64,000 nt of DNA from Salvia splendens (GCF_004379255.2 NC_056039.1:7800501-7864500); one strand, 5' to 3'; counted from the first letter of the stretch, positions 1-11,932 are shown. Program-made: numbers and translations. The notes: generated from the letters alone by a model not told the origin.

Positions 1-2344
1 TGGGTGCTCTCCTTCGGCAGCCCCAACGAGCAGTCCTTGAAACGAATCGTCGACAGCTACAACAATTCGAAGATCAGCTTCATTAGCTCAACCTATGATT
101 TCAAATACTATGGCCGGTTCCAGATGGCATTGCAGACGGAGGCGGACCTAGTCTACATTCTTGATGATGACATGATCCCCGGGAAGAAGATGTTGCAGAT
201 CATGTCTCATGTTGCTGGAACTGATAAATATAAGAATTCTGTTCTAGGCAGTATTGGGAGGATCTTGCCTTTTAGGCAGAAGGATTTCACCTTCCCTAGC
301 TATAGAAAGTTCCGCTCAAAGGAGGCCGGCTTGTATCTGCCCGACCCGGCTTATGATATCACTATTGACAGAGTTGTGCAGGTTGATTTCCTGTCTAGCT
401 CCTGGTTTCTATCTGCTGAGCTTATTAAAACACTGTTCATCGAGACGCCCTTCACTTTTGCCACCGGTGAAGATCTCCACTTGAGGTATGTGTTTTTGTT
501 TGGTATTGTGGTTTGTTTAGTTTTGTTTTAAGTAATGATGTCTGATATTTGGGATGTGCGCAGTTACCAGCTACAGAAGTATAGGAACGCGGGCTCATTC
601 GTGGTCCCTGTGGATCCGAACGATAAGGAGACGTGGGGTGATAGTGAGCACAGGCTGGCCTATGTGTCTGAGACTACTGTGATCTTCAAAGACATTGTTC
701 AAGTTCGAGATGATCAATGGTGGAAGGCTCTCTCCAATGGGTATGTGACGCAGTGGGCGGCTATGTACCCTCAGAAGATCGATGCACTCTTCTACGCCCA
801 CTCCATTGGTGAGGTGAAGGCGCTCGCCCCTCTGCTTGAGAAGTTCAGGACGACCGTGGGGAAGAAGGCCTACATTGTGTTGTCCGGGGGCAGTTTCTGC
901 CCCTGTGAGGAGGCTGTCGTGGCCCTCAAATGGCCTAAGGCGGTCTGCAGGGAGAGGAGGTTCAAGATCTTTGATCTCGGGATTGGGGCCATCTCGGGCA
1001 GCCTCTCAAACTCGGAGGTCCCCTTGTTGCAAGGTGTGTACGCTAGTATCAAGGGGCTGATCAAGATCCACAACCCTAGCATCGTGATCACTGTCTCGGA
1101 CATCGACTCCAACGTGAAGAATGCGCTCAAGATGGCAACAGAGTCGACTTCTCTCGATAAGAATGGCACCACTTCCACATTGGTGCTCTTGCCACGAGCC
1201 TCGGTCTCAAAAGCACTCTGGATGGCCGATCTCCGCCCCACGACACTGCCTAGTAAGCCGACACCCACCCCTTCTTAAGGCTTCCTGTTTCCATTCTTTG
1301 CTGACCTATTTTGAACATGAAACAGATTGGAACAAAATGAGGCTGACAATAAGCATCATCACACAAAACCGGCCCACATCCCTAGCCCGGCTGCTCAACT
1401 CCATAAAGAACGCGTACTACCTAGGCGACGAGGTGGCCATCAACTTCAACATGGACAGCAAAGTCGACGAGGCCACACTTAAACTAGTGAACGTGTTCCC
1501 CTGGCCACACGGCCCCAAGGTTCTACGCAGGAGGATCATCCAAGGAGGCCTAATACGCGCTGTGAGCGAGAGCTGGTACCCTTCCTCAGACGACGATTTC
1601 GGCCTACTACTAGAGGACGACATAGAGGTCTCCCCATACTTCTACTTGTGGATCAAGTACGCCCTACTGGCCTACCACTACGACCCCCAAGTCTCCCTCC
1701 CCGAGCTCTCCTCCATCTCCCTCTACACGCCCCGCCTCGTGGAAGTGGTGAAAGAGAGGCCTAAATGGAATGCCACAGACTACTTCAAACGCATCCATCC
1801 AAACACGCCCTACCTCCACCAGCTCCCCTGCAGCTGGGGCGCAGTCTTCCTGCCAAAGCAATGGAGGGAATTCTACGTCTACATGAACATGAGGTTCACC
1901 GAGGATGCAAAGGCGAACCCGGTCCAAATCCCAAAATCAAGAACCAATGGGTGGCAGGCCTCATGGAAGAAGTTCTTGATTGACATGATGTATTTGAGAG
2001 GTTATGTTACTCTGTACCCGAACTTCCCGAATCAGCAGAGCTTCTCCACCAATCACATGGAGCCGGGAGCGCACATAAGCGCCAAGGACAACGTGGTGAA
2101 GCATGATAAGTCGGATTTTGAGGTGCCGTTGATGAAGCAGGATTTTAGGGCGTTGCTGCCTAATGGGAAGATGCCGCCTGCGTCGAAGCTGCCGTCTTTG
2201 AACTTGTTCAATCAGGCTCTGTCTCTGAAGGGGCTGAAGGGCGCGGGGGCGAAGCTGGGGCAGGATGTGCTCGAGTGCAGTGCGAGTGAGGTGGTGATGG
2301 TGAATCATGAAACTGGTTTGCCTTCACATTGTGCCAGATTCTGA
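1..2344 (+). CDS. Glycosyltransferase family 2-like protein (At5g60700 type), 5' end outside window
   Basis: Three exons are visible: 1-485, 564-1252 and 1326-2344 (TGA). Both introns are GT-AG (donors gtatgtg and gtaagcc; acceptors gcgcag and aacag) and the frame is kept across them: agt (Ser) over junction 1 and aat (Asn) over junction 2. The joined product is 730 residues without its N-terminus. Two acidic glycosyltransferase-like motifs are seen: YILDDDM near residue 57 and LLLEDDIEVSP in exon 3, each after a hydrophobic strand as in nucleotide-sugar-binding DxD sites. The order (N-terminal GT-like half, linker, second GT-like half with WNKMRLTISIITQNRP) matches plant 'glycosyltransferase family protein 2' genes. 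Substrate is unknown; a Golgi/ER location is expected from the family but not shown. The start codon and any signal anchor lie upstream. Confidence 0.85.
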
Positions 2345-4199
2345 TGAGGAGCAGATCATCGATAAAATGTCATTCGTTTTTCTTTTTTGCTTCATTCATG
2401 AAATTTGTTTGTTGTAGTAGTAATATATTTACAGAGATTGTGTGGACAGTGCAGGGGGAGTGTGCAATTGTACAGAAACAATTAATTGGGTTCCCCATTT
2501 GATGAAAGAAAGAAATACTATAAAATATATATATATATACTGCATGCCATTGTGACTTTTTCATAACTATATACTGTATGATTTCCAAGCTATCATATGT
2601 TTTCTGATAATTGAGTTTTTTTTTAGTGGAAAGTAGCTAGTCTAGTTAAATGAGAATGATGCAAATGTTTATATGTTTGCTATTGGGCCATCAAGGACCA
2701 AATTAGAATTTGGTTGGGCCTCCTTTTAGCATAAATGGACCGCGTAAATTGAGTTAGCATATTTTGAGCCCAGATCCTTTAATTTTTAGTTTTAGAACTA
2801 TTCATAATGATCATTAAACTAACAAAAACAAAGATAGCAGTTATCTTCACACAAATAAAATGAGAAAATGTTATCATGTGAGTTCGCTAGAAAACTAACA
2901 TTTTTCTGATGTTACAGATTCGGGATTAATTAATCATAATCCATCTATCAAATTCTTTATTTGCTACATAAATAACCCGGTTATGAATTTATTATGATTA
3001 TTTGACCAATATAGAGTAGCAAAACCCTTAAGGCAGCACAAGCCAAATTAATTGGTTTCCTATATTGGCTAATCATAACACAACTAATTTCCTGCATCTA
3101 TAAGTAGGATTAAGGACGCAACTAATTATAATATTTAAGATTTGGTGTTGAATATAGTGAAATAATAATTAATGTAGATAGTATAAGTTCATACACAATG
3201 TCTATTCCTACTAATATAAATGATAAGATATTGGATGTTATGTTGACCGCAACATAAGACTTTTAAGTTTTAAGATTAAGATATTGGGATTGTCTAACTA
3301 GCAAGGTGAGGCCTTAACTCAATTTTAAAATTTTCACTCTTCACATTTATTTTTTGTTATTTATGGTTTATGTATTAAATGTACTATTTCTAACTTCAAA
3401 ATATGTCCCACAAACAATTTTGGCAGTATCAAAATGCTAATAATGAACACCAATATTCAATGAGTTGTTCAACAGCCCTTGAAAAAGGAGTGCTTGGGCT
3501 ATAAATAGCTAGTATTTCTGGAATATTTTATTGGTTAATATAAAAAGAATTAGTAATAAAAATATAAGATTGTGCACATTGTGAATCGGTTCAAAACATT
3601 TTCCTTTTTCTAATATTCTTTCTTCTAAGAATTATCGTAAATAGCACACTTATCTCAAAACACTTTTGAAAACATTGCATTCATAATTTCATTATTTCAC
3701 CATAATAATCTTTTTTTAATAAAAAACGCCCTATGTGGGTGGGGGTTTAGGCAGACCTATTTCACCACAATAACCTAAATATGTAAACATTGCTTAACTT
3801 GCATACTCTCTACAATTCTGTTTCCAGCAAATCTATTCTAAAAAAGCTTATCTTTTACACATCACAAAATCCCCTAATATGTTTTATTTTCTTCGAAGCA
3901 AATAATTCTTATTTATAAAGGATGCATTAGTTTTCAAATTATAAAATCATCTAAAAAAACACGCCTGACAGCCGCAGCTCATCTTAAAAGTGACCCAAAA
4001 GTTACTTAATTGTTACCGATCTTGTTAGTTGAACTTAGCCATCAGATTCAGAAAATTCGACACACAACCTACACGAATTTTACTTTTTTTTTTGTGTGGA
4101 GTACTTTATATTTGAAGATTATTACATGCATTGGTGATAGAGGAAATTGCACATGCATTGGTGATAGAGGAAATTGCGCGGATCAAGTTATATGGAAAC
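2345..4199. other. Gene-free AT-rich spacer after the glycosyltransferase gene
   Basis: The first 250 bases are the likely 3' UTR: T-rich, with a short TA run near 2527. The rest is AT-rich with no coding signal, no clear terminal repeats and only short chance open frames. Confidence 0.6.
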
Positions 4200-5250
4200 A
4201 ATAATCAACCGGGTGTATCAGTTTACAAATGTCGTTGCGACTTGATCAAGACGCTTCTCTCTCTCACAAAAATATTTATAACTCCCTAACATGCAACCTA
4301 CTTTTACGGTAAAGCAGCAAGTACGGGGTCGAACCCACAGAGAAACTGGTGAGTTGAGTGTGTGTTTAATGAACATGGTTTGGCTGCGGCCACGCTTTAA
4401 GTTGAGAGTTTTAAACTACTGGATTAAACTAAGCAGAATGTAACTATCTACTTGATCAAGGAACATATCATGCAGAAAACTGTAAACTAATCAGGTAGCG
4501 ACAGACTGAAAATAAATGACTTAGCTACTTTAACATGCTACAAATCTACGAAACACTTTTCCATTCAACATTATGCAAGCTCAAACTTTGGATCTATGTA
4601 TTTAAGACTAAACTAAGCTCAAACAGTCAACAAAATTTCCGAAAACAAACAACTTTGATTTAAAACAGAACTCAGAACAGATCTTGGAAAATGCGGAATA
4701 CAAAACAAAAGCGATCGTTTTCAACTACTTTAACAAACACGAAAGTTAACTAGGTAACTAGAACTGAAATGGAAGAAAGCTATAAATCCGAGAGGTCCTT
4801 GGTCGGAACTGAAACGGTGGCGAACGGTCCAAATCTCTCTGTCGTGCCCCCTTCTACTCTCTAGCTCACCATTCTAACTCTCTACTGGAAAACGGAACTA
4901 AAAACTACTCATAAAAGAAAATAAACGGGAGAAGAAATAAAAAAAACGAAGAACAAGAGTCCCGAGCTATGGTGATGCGCCCTCTATTTATAGGCTCTTC
5001 GTAACAACCTCCAGCTGTGATAACAAATTTGGCAGCGAATCTTCGTCCTTGCTGGAATTGCGCGTCTCATCTGTCGATACGTGTCTCCCTTTTCTGTTTC
5101 GCAGTGGTCCTTGGATAACTGATTGAGGATCGTTTTCCAGCGCATAGGCTATACATGCCCTCTTTCTGTTTCACAGTGGTCCCCCGGCTAACTGCTTAAC
5201 CGTCAACTTGATCAACCCACACTCTTTTTAGTCTTTTCTGCCTTTTGCGC
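4200..5250. repeat. Unclassified dispersed-repeat-like sequence
   Basis: Base composition differs from the spacers. A phrase near 4323 (acggggtcgaacccacagag) resembles a motif I have seen repeatedly in plant intergenic repeats. Around 4985 there is a TATA-like ctatttata. No terminal repeats, target duplication or protein domain could be found, so this is only a tentative repeat call. 5251-5839 after it holds nothing recognisable. Confidence 0.25.
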
Positions 5251-5842
5251 TAGCATGATCAGTTTGGCCTTGCTGCTCTTGGTCAAGCAGCATTCCTGCA
5301 CAATTAACACTCGCTTTCCGCGTAAAACTGATCAAATAGCATACATTTTACCCTTTAAATCAATGCACGAAAAAGGACTTATCAAGAAAGTTATTCTCCA
5401 CTCTAAATATTCGGTGTCAAGCTCGAATAATAATTGCGACTATTTCCTTTTCTTGGGGCGTTTTTTGAGTTTATTGCAACTTATATTTACATTATAACTA
5501 TTGACTTCTCAAATTCCAAAAGTGTTGGTGGTAAATCGTAAATCCATGGAATGGTCAAAGTGGAGGGGCATAATTTGGTTTTTGTATTAATTAGCTGACT
5601 TTATATTTTAGTGGAGACTAATTGAATCCATATTTAGGATAAACGCGTTTTAATTTTTAAAAATGTAAAATCATCGATGGTTCGAATTATAAATTTTAGG
5701 GAGTCAAAACTTACGGCTGGATACTGAGTATTTGACGACATTGGATATCACTAGCGGATCTATTAAGGAACAAGGGGGTACGAGTGTACTCCCAAAATTT
5801 CGTGCTAATAGTGTATTGAACTAATATATATGAGTTATATTA

Positions 5843-7156
5843 GAGTGTCCACTAGGGGTGGCAAATCGTGCGTGTCGGGTCGTTATCGTGTCGACACGAT
5901 AACGACACGAACACGATAACAACAAACACGAACACGACCCGTTAAGAAAACCTCAAACACGAACACGAACACGACACGAAATCCTCAGACACGAACACGA
6001 CACGAACACGACACGAACTCATTAACGACACGAACCAATTCGGGTCAACACGACACGATAACAACACGTACACGAGATGACACGATAACGACTCGATAAC
6101 AACACGACCTGTTAACGGTTAATCCTATTAAAAATGAAAATAATAAGAATTAATAATATTAAAATATTATTTGTTAACGGATAACACGAACACGACACGA
6201 ACACGTATTGTTAACGGATAACACGAACCCGACACGAACACGACACGAACACGACACGAAATTTTCGTGTCCTTAACGGGTCGACCCGATAAGGACACGA
6301 ACCCAATAAGCTCCGACCCAAACCCATTATTTTCGTGCCGGTTCGTGTCGTGTTATCGTGTCGTGTCAAAAATTGCCAGCCTTAGTGTCCACTATGGGGA
6401 GCCCGCGGCTACAACCGCGGGTTGGGGCGGAGGGCGGGCGGCTATAGTGGGGAAGTTGTCCGGAGGGCGGGCGGACAACATTTGGGGGCGGTAGGGGCGG
6501 CGGACGCGGGATAGGCGGGGTTTGAGCCCGCGACTGGGAAGAATTAGCCGCGCCTATAGACGCGGCGCCCATAGGGGGCGGACAACTGCGTGGCGGATTC
6601 AATTTCGAATTTTTTTTTATTTACCTCTATAAATACCACTCCCCACCACCAATTTTTCACCATTTTCACAAAATCCATCCACTCACTATCTACACAACCA
6701 CTCTCTAAAAATGCACCGAGTCGACGACGAATCACCCGACTCTTAGAAATCGGGCTATGGCAGCAATCCATCACTTCCGTCGGGCTATGTTGTATTTTAG
6801 AAGAAGAAGAAGAAGACGACGAGGAAGCCGACTCCGACACCGAGTAGACGGTGACGGAGTTTTTAGTTGTATTTTATTTTAATTATTCGTTGTATAATTT
6901 TACCGGTTTGCAATACAACGAATATTCGGCCATAATTACCTCGTTTTCTAGTTATTTACACTGCGATTATTTAAATTACACTTGATTGAAACTAAAAATA
7001 TTTTAAAATGAAAATTGATTATAAAATTTGAAGGTTATTGGAGGTGTCCACTATAGTGGCGGAAATAGAATTTTGGGGCTGTGAACAACAAAATTGGGGC
7101 TATGGACAAAAACTGGGACGGGGCTATTGGGTGTGTCCGCCTTATAGTGGACACCC
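5843..7156. mobile_element. PIF/Harbinger-type non-autonomous element, split by a hAT insertion
   Basis: The left end gagtgtccac (resuming after the hAT insert as gtgtccactatgggg) and the right end ccttatagtggacaccc are inverted repeats, and both are flanked by TTA (5840-5842 and 7157-7159), the usual 3-bp PIF/Harbinger target. The interior is unusually GC-rich (6400-6600, gggcgg runs). It then carries a TATA-like ctctataaata near 6630 and a short open frame at 6590-6847 ending in an acidic E/D run, like the promoter and leader of a lost transposase gene. No transposase domain remains. 7041-7064 repeats the terminal sequence in inverse to the right end and makes a ~115-bp hairpin. Confidence 0.7.
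5853..6384. mobile_element. Non-autonomous hAT element with (acacga)-type subterminal repeats
   Basis: The ends taggggtggcaa and ttgccagcctta are imperfect 12-bp inverted repeats, and the perfect 8-bp duplication GTGTCCAC flanks them (5845-5852 and 6385-6392). This is the hAT signature. The body is almost entirely short direct and inverted copies of acacgaacacgac / gttatcgtgtcg, the kind of subterminal array bound by hAT transposases. It has no coding capacity. It landed 10 bp inside the left end of the Harbinger-type element, so it is younger than that element. Confidence 0.88.
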
Positions 7157-7162
7157 TTATAA

Positions 7163-7230
7163 TTGGTCTAGTGGTTGGATCCTTCAATTGTAGGGCAAGA
7201 AACGAGGGTTCGATTCCCTTCCATCCACGA
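7163..7230 (+). other. tRNA-like sequence (pol III A/B-box pair), probably a SINE head or tRNA relic
   Basis: tggtctagtgg fits an A box and gggttcgattccc fits a B box about 40 bases later, spaced as in a tRNA. The flanks do not pair into an acceptor stem, so it is not a functional tRNA gene as written. It lies directly beside the right end of the Harbinger-type element. Confidence 0.4.
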
Positions 7231-8382
7231 TTTTGGATGAGACCCATTTTACCCACACACTCTTTTATAGATCTCTTAGGATTTGTTTTTATTTTTTATT
7301 TTTCTCTTTGTACATTTTCTTTTCACTCATTTGCAGCATTATTTTTACACTCTTTTATACATCTATTTTGAAGTGGTGTTTTTATTTTTTACTCTTAGTT
7401 ACATTTTTTTCACGTAGCTCTATTATGGCTTTGTGTCCTTAAATTTGTGTTTTTCCTTGATATAAATTTCAAATCATAGTATATAAATATATAAAAATTA
7501 TTTTTAATATAAATATGAGATATAAATTTTATAAAAAGTGTTAGGATGCATGTCTTTTTTTTTTGTTTATAAAAGTAATTGAAATTTTTTTGAAAAAATT
7601 AAAAGATAACTTTTAATAAAAATAATATATTCTTTAAAAAGTAAAATAAATTTTTCAATAATAATTTTTTATGCTATACGATAAAGTTTCTTAAGCAAAA
7701 TTAAAAACAAAGATTTTATTTTAAAAACGGAATAAAGAGAAGAGAATAGATCACACGGATTTTGAAGTTATGTATTATTGTTACACTTTATCGTACCCCG
7801 AATCAAAAATCTTGGATCCGCTACTGTTGGATATGCTTGATAACAAATTATATACTACTCCTACAAAACTTTTCATTATTAAACAGTATAATACGAGGTG
7901 ATATAAAATTGGTTGGAGCAACAGTAGCTTGTGATCTGAAAATAAGCATGTGGTCATCATCATCATACCCTAAAGTTTTTATTTAATCAGCCAAGAATCT
8001 CTTTTTTTAATATTTTAGTTTGAAATGAAGATTTACATAATTACATCACAATATGCCAATATGCCTAATTCTGGATGACAGCTTGTTGCAAAAATGGACA
8101 GGTCAGTGTTGATGCCACCATGTGATGGCTGTTAAAATTAATTTTACTATTCAGCCTAATATAGTCCGATTATCACTAACCGATCCGACTCGAGTTTTAA
8201 AAAAATAAAAGAAAATGTGTGATACTTTTTTTTGAAGGAAGAAAATGTACGATACTAAAATAGTTTATTGAAGCTTTTGATATATGCCACGTACTGAAGC
8301 TTTTGATATATGCCACGTATCTATAAAGTGAGAGTTACACCACATAACTATAGTACTATTCCTTCCAAAAAAAATATTTATA
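7231..8382. other. AT-rich spacer without recognisable gene
   Basis: Low-complexity A/T runs and only chance open frames. At 8270-8320 a 21-base phrase (gaagcttttgatatatgccac) is directly repeated with little between. Nothing else is supported. Confidence 0.55.
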
Positions 8383-8924
8383 TTCCCTCCATCCGTCATT
8401 AGGAGTCTCATTTCTTGACAACACACATTTTAACAAATGTTAATAAAAGTGAATGAAAAAAAGTTAATGGAATATGAGTCTCACTTGTATATATTACTCC
8501 ATCCGTCCCAATTTAAGAGTCACATTTTGTCATTTAAGCCTGTCCCAGTTTAAGAGTCACATTTAGAATCTACCATATTTGGATATAAAAATTAACCTCA
8601 TTAATCATCAAATTTACACTCAAATGCCATTACTTTCATATAAATAAAACAAAATAAAATTCTAAACATATAAAAAGTCAAAAGGGTCTCATTTTCCACT
8701 ACTTCACTTCATTTATTACACATTCCACCAATTTCGTAAAACCCGTGCCATAACTAAATCTTACTCTTAAACTGGGACGAGGGAGTAGTTTTAAATGAAA
8801 TGTGTGTAAAATAAGTTAGTGGAATGTGGACCCTATTACCATTTACGGTAAAAGTGAACTGAGACTCCTATTCGCGGACGGACTAAAATGGAAAAACGAA
8901 ACTCCTATTCACGGACTGAGGGAG
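8383..8924. mobile_element. Stowaway-like (Tc1/mariner) MITE, outer copy
   Basis: Left end ttccctccatccgt and right end acggactgagggag are inverted, flanked by TA (8381-8382 and 8925-8926). The ctccctcc-type terminus is typical of Stowaway elements. Subterminal parts (aggagtctcattt / actgagactcct) also pair. It is split by the inner element at 8497-8785. Confidence 0.75.
8497..8785. mobile_element. Stowaway-like MITE inserted in the outer Stowaway copy
   Basis: ctccatccgtcccaatttaa at the left and ttaaactgggacgagggag at the right form the inverted repeat, flanked by TA (8495-8496 and 8786-8787). About 290 bp, non-coding. Its insertion inside the outer element gives their relative age. Confidence 0.8.
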
Positions 8925-8934
8925 TAGTACCGCT

Positions 8935-9152
8935 TTAGCAGTCCCAGATTTTTTTATGCACGTGCTTTGTAAAAGTGATAGTAAGAAATAGTTAAAGAGG
9001 AAAAATGGTAAAGTAAGAAAGAGAATAATGAAGAGAATAGTCTACATTATTCTCTGTTACTTTACAATTTCTCCACTTTAACTATTTATTATTATTTTTA
9101 TAAAACAAGTGCGCAAAAATAACCGGGACTGTTAAAACGGGACAGAGGGAGC
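8935..9152. mobile_element. Decayed Stowaway-like MITE relic
   Basis: The 5' part (agcagtcccagatttttttat...gcacgtgctttg) and 3' part (caagtgcgcaaaaataaccgggact, then gggacagagggagc) are loosely inverted. The interior shows an imperfect mirror around 9045-9060. No clean TA duplication was confirmed. Confidence 0.4.
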
Positions 9153-9545
9153 ATTATTTATATGGTAAAATTATGTTTGAATACATCACCAAATTTGAGG
9201 CAATTTAATTGAATTGCTCAAATTTTTGAAGTGCTATTATTTGAAACTTTTAAATGATACGGGACTTTCATTTAACAATAATGTTCTCAGAAGACTTGAA
9301 TAGAATTCTCCCAACAATCTCGTAGCATATTTTATTTTTAATTTGATTCTCACAACAAAAATTATCTCGAACCTTTTTAAAGCATATGGATAAGTATTTA
9401 AAAATGCTAAAGTGAACATCTTTTTGCTTTTACTTTTTTATGTTTTAGTATAAGAATATATGTTTGCTTTGCAAACTTGGAAAAGAGTGATTGTGTATGA
9501 TTTTACGATTTTGGTCCCTCACAAATAAAAACGGGTCTTGGATAA

Positions 9546-10331
9546 GACTAAAGTCTCATTTTGGTCCTTAACATATTGCGATTTTATGATTTTGGTCCAA
9601 AACATTATTTTTTGAACTATTCGGTCCCTCACAAATAAAAACGGGTCACATTTGGTCCGAATTTGACGGAACTGTTAAAATTTGACGGTCAAAGGTTGTT
9701 TAAGTTATTTGACTAGATTATGAATTTAAATAAGAATATTTATTTTTTTCTTATTTTTTAAGAACAAATTATCTCTATCTCTATTTTTTAAGAACATGTT
9801 TTCCAAACATGTTCAGGAACCTCCTCCCTCCCAAAAAAACGATTTGTTTCGCTGTCAAAGAACATGAGCGGCTCCGGCAGGTGCCTCTGCAGCGGATCCG
9901 CCATTGCCGCAAAGCTTCGGGTTGACGGCGACCACCCAAACCCACCAGAAACACGAGCAGACACACAGAAACGAACCTGCAAACACAAGCGACGCGACGA
10001 CTCACCTAGACCCTACGACTGACGGTCGAAACCGCTGGAAAACAAAGGAAGAAGATGATCGGAAAAAGGTTTCCGGCAGGCGGAAACTTAAAACGGCAAA
10101 AAACCGGCTAAAAACACGGCCAAAATAAAAAAACCAATCGGACATATTAGATAAACGACCAAGTCAAAATAACTTAAACAACCGTTGACCGTCAAATTTT
10201 AACAGTCCCGTTAAATTCGGACCAAATGTGACCCGTTTTTATTTGTGAGGGACCGAATAATTCAAAAAATAATGTTTTGGACCAAAATCGTAAAATCGTA
10301 ATATGTTAAGGACCAAAATGAGCCTTTAGTC
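9546..10331. mobile_element. Long-armed foldback element (Mutator-like MITE or Pack-MULE candidate)
   Basis: The arms are about 180 bp each. The left arm (gactaaagtctcattttggtcc ... gtcaaaggttgtttaagtta) is mirrored by the right arm (taacttaaacaaccgttgac ... caaaatgagcctttagtc). Between the arms lies a GC-richer ~300-bp block (9785-10100) unlike the surroundings, with short open frames that I do not recognise. Long terminal inverted repeats suggest the Mutator superfamily, and the core could be a captured gene fragment. No convincing 9-bp target duplication was seen. The phrase gattttggtccctcacaaat also occurs outside the left end (from ~9510), so the true border may be further left. Confidence 0.55.
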
Positions 10332-11162
10332 TGGTTTGGTGCGTCCTCTTTTTCGAGAGTGACATTTGAATTTGAATTAATTTCCAATTGTTTAAAATTA
10401 TATTGCTTCCATTCCATTAAAACTAAAATACAAAATATATATAATAAAAATGTTATCTTGCTACTGTATAGGCATGTTTAAAATATTTGAAATTGTCGAC
10501 AATTATAAAGTAAAGATACTAATGATCATTTGAAGGATAATATTGTTAGCTTTACATGTTTTTACCTAATCTCTTGGACAGGTGGCTTGAGTGATTTTGG
10601 AATGGGTGCCACGCATTATTTTTCATTCATTTGTTTGCTTTCAATCCGTCCATCAATTATTGATGCTCCCACCCATTTATTCAAAATGCGAATCAATAAA
10701 AAGATGATCTTTAACTTTCATTTTAAAATAATGATACTACTATTATTTAATTCCACGATTTTCGTCTAATTTTAAATTACATTTTTACTAGAGAAACAAA
10801 TATGGGCAGTTGAATTAGCTAATCGCACTGCAATGTGTAAGAATTTACTTAAATAAACTACAATATAAGTAGTAACGATTAACACTAATATGCAATAACA
10901 TCGAATTGGTTTTGTACTCGGAAAGTGAAAAAAGAAAACTTATACTACCAATTTTAGAATGTATGTAAGATATAAGCAATATAACCAATTAGGCGTTTAG
11001 GTCCTGAAAAATTGAAACTATCTGTCCTAGACTAAAATACTTTGTAATGGTCATTCTTCTTCGTAAATATCTAGTAATATATACTTAATGTGGAATTTCG
11101 TAAAGAAAACATTGAAGCACATAACTTTTTTGTAACTTAAAATTGATTTATTTTGAGCATTG
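10332..11162. other. AT-rich spacer left of the Tat retrotransposon
   Basis: No coding signal or repeat border seen. The Tat element inserted at its right edge, after cgatc (11163-11167). Confidence 0.55.
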
Positions 11163-11231
11163 CGATCTGATGGGGTGCGTACTAAACAAGCCCAACAGCA
11201 ATGACGGCCCATCAGCCCAAAGCCCAAGGAA

Positions 11232-11475
11232 GAGTATGAGTTCGGCATTACCAAAGAGTTCGGCCTCAGCCTACAGCTCGGTAAAAGCCAACCTATCAAG
11301 CTCTGCTCTCAGGTCGGCATCAAGCTCTACTCTCAGATCGGCAACCAAAGCAGGAGTATGAGTTCGGCATTACCAAAGAGTTCGGCCTCAGCCTACAGCT
11401 CGGTAAAAGCCATCCTATCAAGCTCTGCTCTCAGGTCGGCATCAAGCTCTACTCTCAGATCGGCAACCAAAGCAG
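11232..11475 (+). repeat. 122-bp tandem duplication inside the LTR (U3)
   Basis: Units 11232-11353 and 11354-11475 both run from gagtatgagttcggcatta to gcaaccaaagcag with few differences (for example ccaacc against ccatcc). The same duplication is in the 3' LTR at +10,511. U3 duplications often double enhancer sites; no regulator is identifiable here. Confidence 0.85.
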
Positions 11476-11668
11476 TTCGGTCTCAGTATTCGACCGAACA
11501 AGGAGTTAGTGGACCCATACAGGATGTCCAACACACCCACTACCACGTGGTGTCAACTCAGGCCACGATCGTAGGCCATGACCTACGCTACATCCACGAT
11601 CTTAGGCCATGACCTACACGACATCCACGACTTAGGGTGGTGATGCAAGCCACGATCTTAGTTCAAGA

Positions 11669-11676
11669 TATAAATA
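11669..11676 (+). promoter_or_regulatory. TATA box of the Tat LTR
   Basis: tataaata lies about 230 bp before the LTR end, followed by a plausible transcript start and U5. Copy in the 3' LTR at 22180-22187. Confidence 0.6.
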
Positions 11677-11898
11677 GAACTTAGATCAGATAGAAGAAGG
11701 TTAAGCTCTCTAGAGATAAAATCATATAGCAAGTCTGTGTTGTAAGCTGTAATCCCAGATCAAGCAATACAATCTTGCCCTCCCTTCTTCCCGTGGACGT
11801 AGATTTACTTCAGTAAATCGAACCACGTAAATTCTGTGTGTTGTAGTTTTCATTCTCTACCAGCTTTTACTAACATCAGAAATTCGCGGATCCATCAC

Positions 11899-11914
11899 TG
11901 GCGCCGTCTGTGGG
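11899..11914 (+). other. Primer-binding site of the Tat element
   Basis: tggcgccgtctgtggg begins two bases after the LTR. It starts TGG as expected for pairing with a tRNA 3' CCA end and is of the tggcgcc type common in plant Ty3/gypsy elements. The exact tRNA was not determined. Confidence 0.8.
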
Positions 11915-11932
11915 AAGCAGAGAACAAAATTT

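Larger units (their letters stand above)
11168..11897 (+). repeat. 5' LTR of the Tat element
   Basis: Starts tgatgggg and ends ccatca, 730 bp. It contains a 122-bp tandem duplication, a TATA box and downstream transcription-start-like sequence. Same length and, as far as can be read, same sequence as the 3' LTR. Confidence 0.93.

Noticed and set aside
870..1268. Antisense and alternative-frame open stretches across the glycosyltransferase exons
   Set aside because: Shadows of a GC-rich coding exon with no domain content.
6590..6847. Host gene with an acidic C-terminus
   Set aside because: It lies wholly inside the Harbinger-type element after a TATA-like site, so it is read as a remnant of the transposase leader.
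7163..7230. Functional tRNA gene
   Set aside because: A and B boxes fit, but the 5' and 3' flanks do not form an acceptor stem and the anticodon arm is unclear.
11143..11612. Ser/Ala-rich open frames in the Tat LTR
   Set aside because: They recur identically in the 3' LTR, reflect the 122-bp duplication and have no domain; LTRs are not expected to code.
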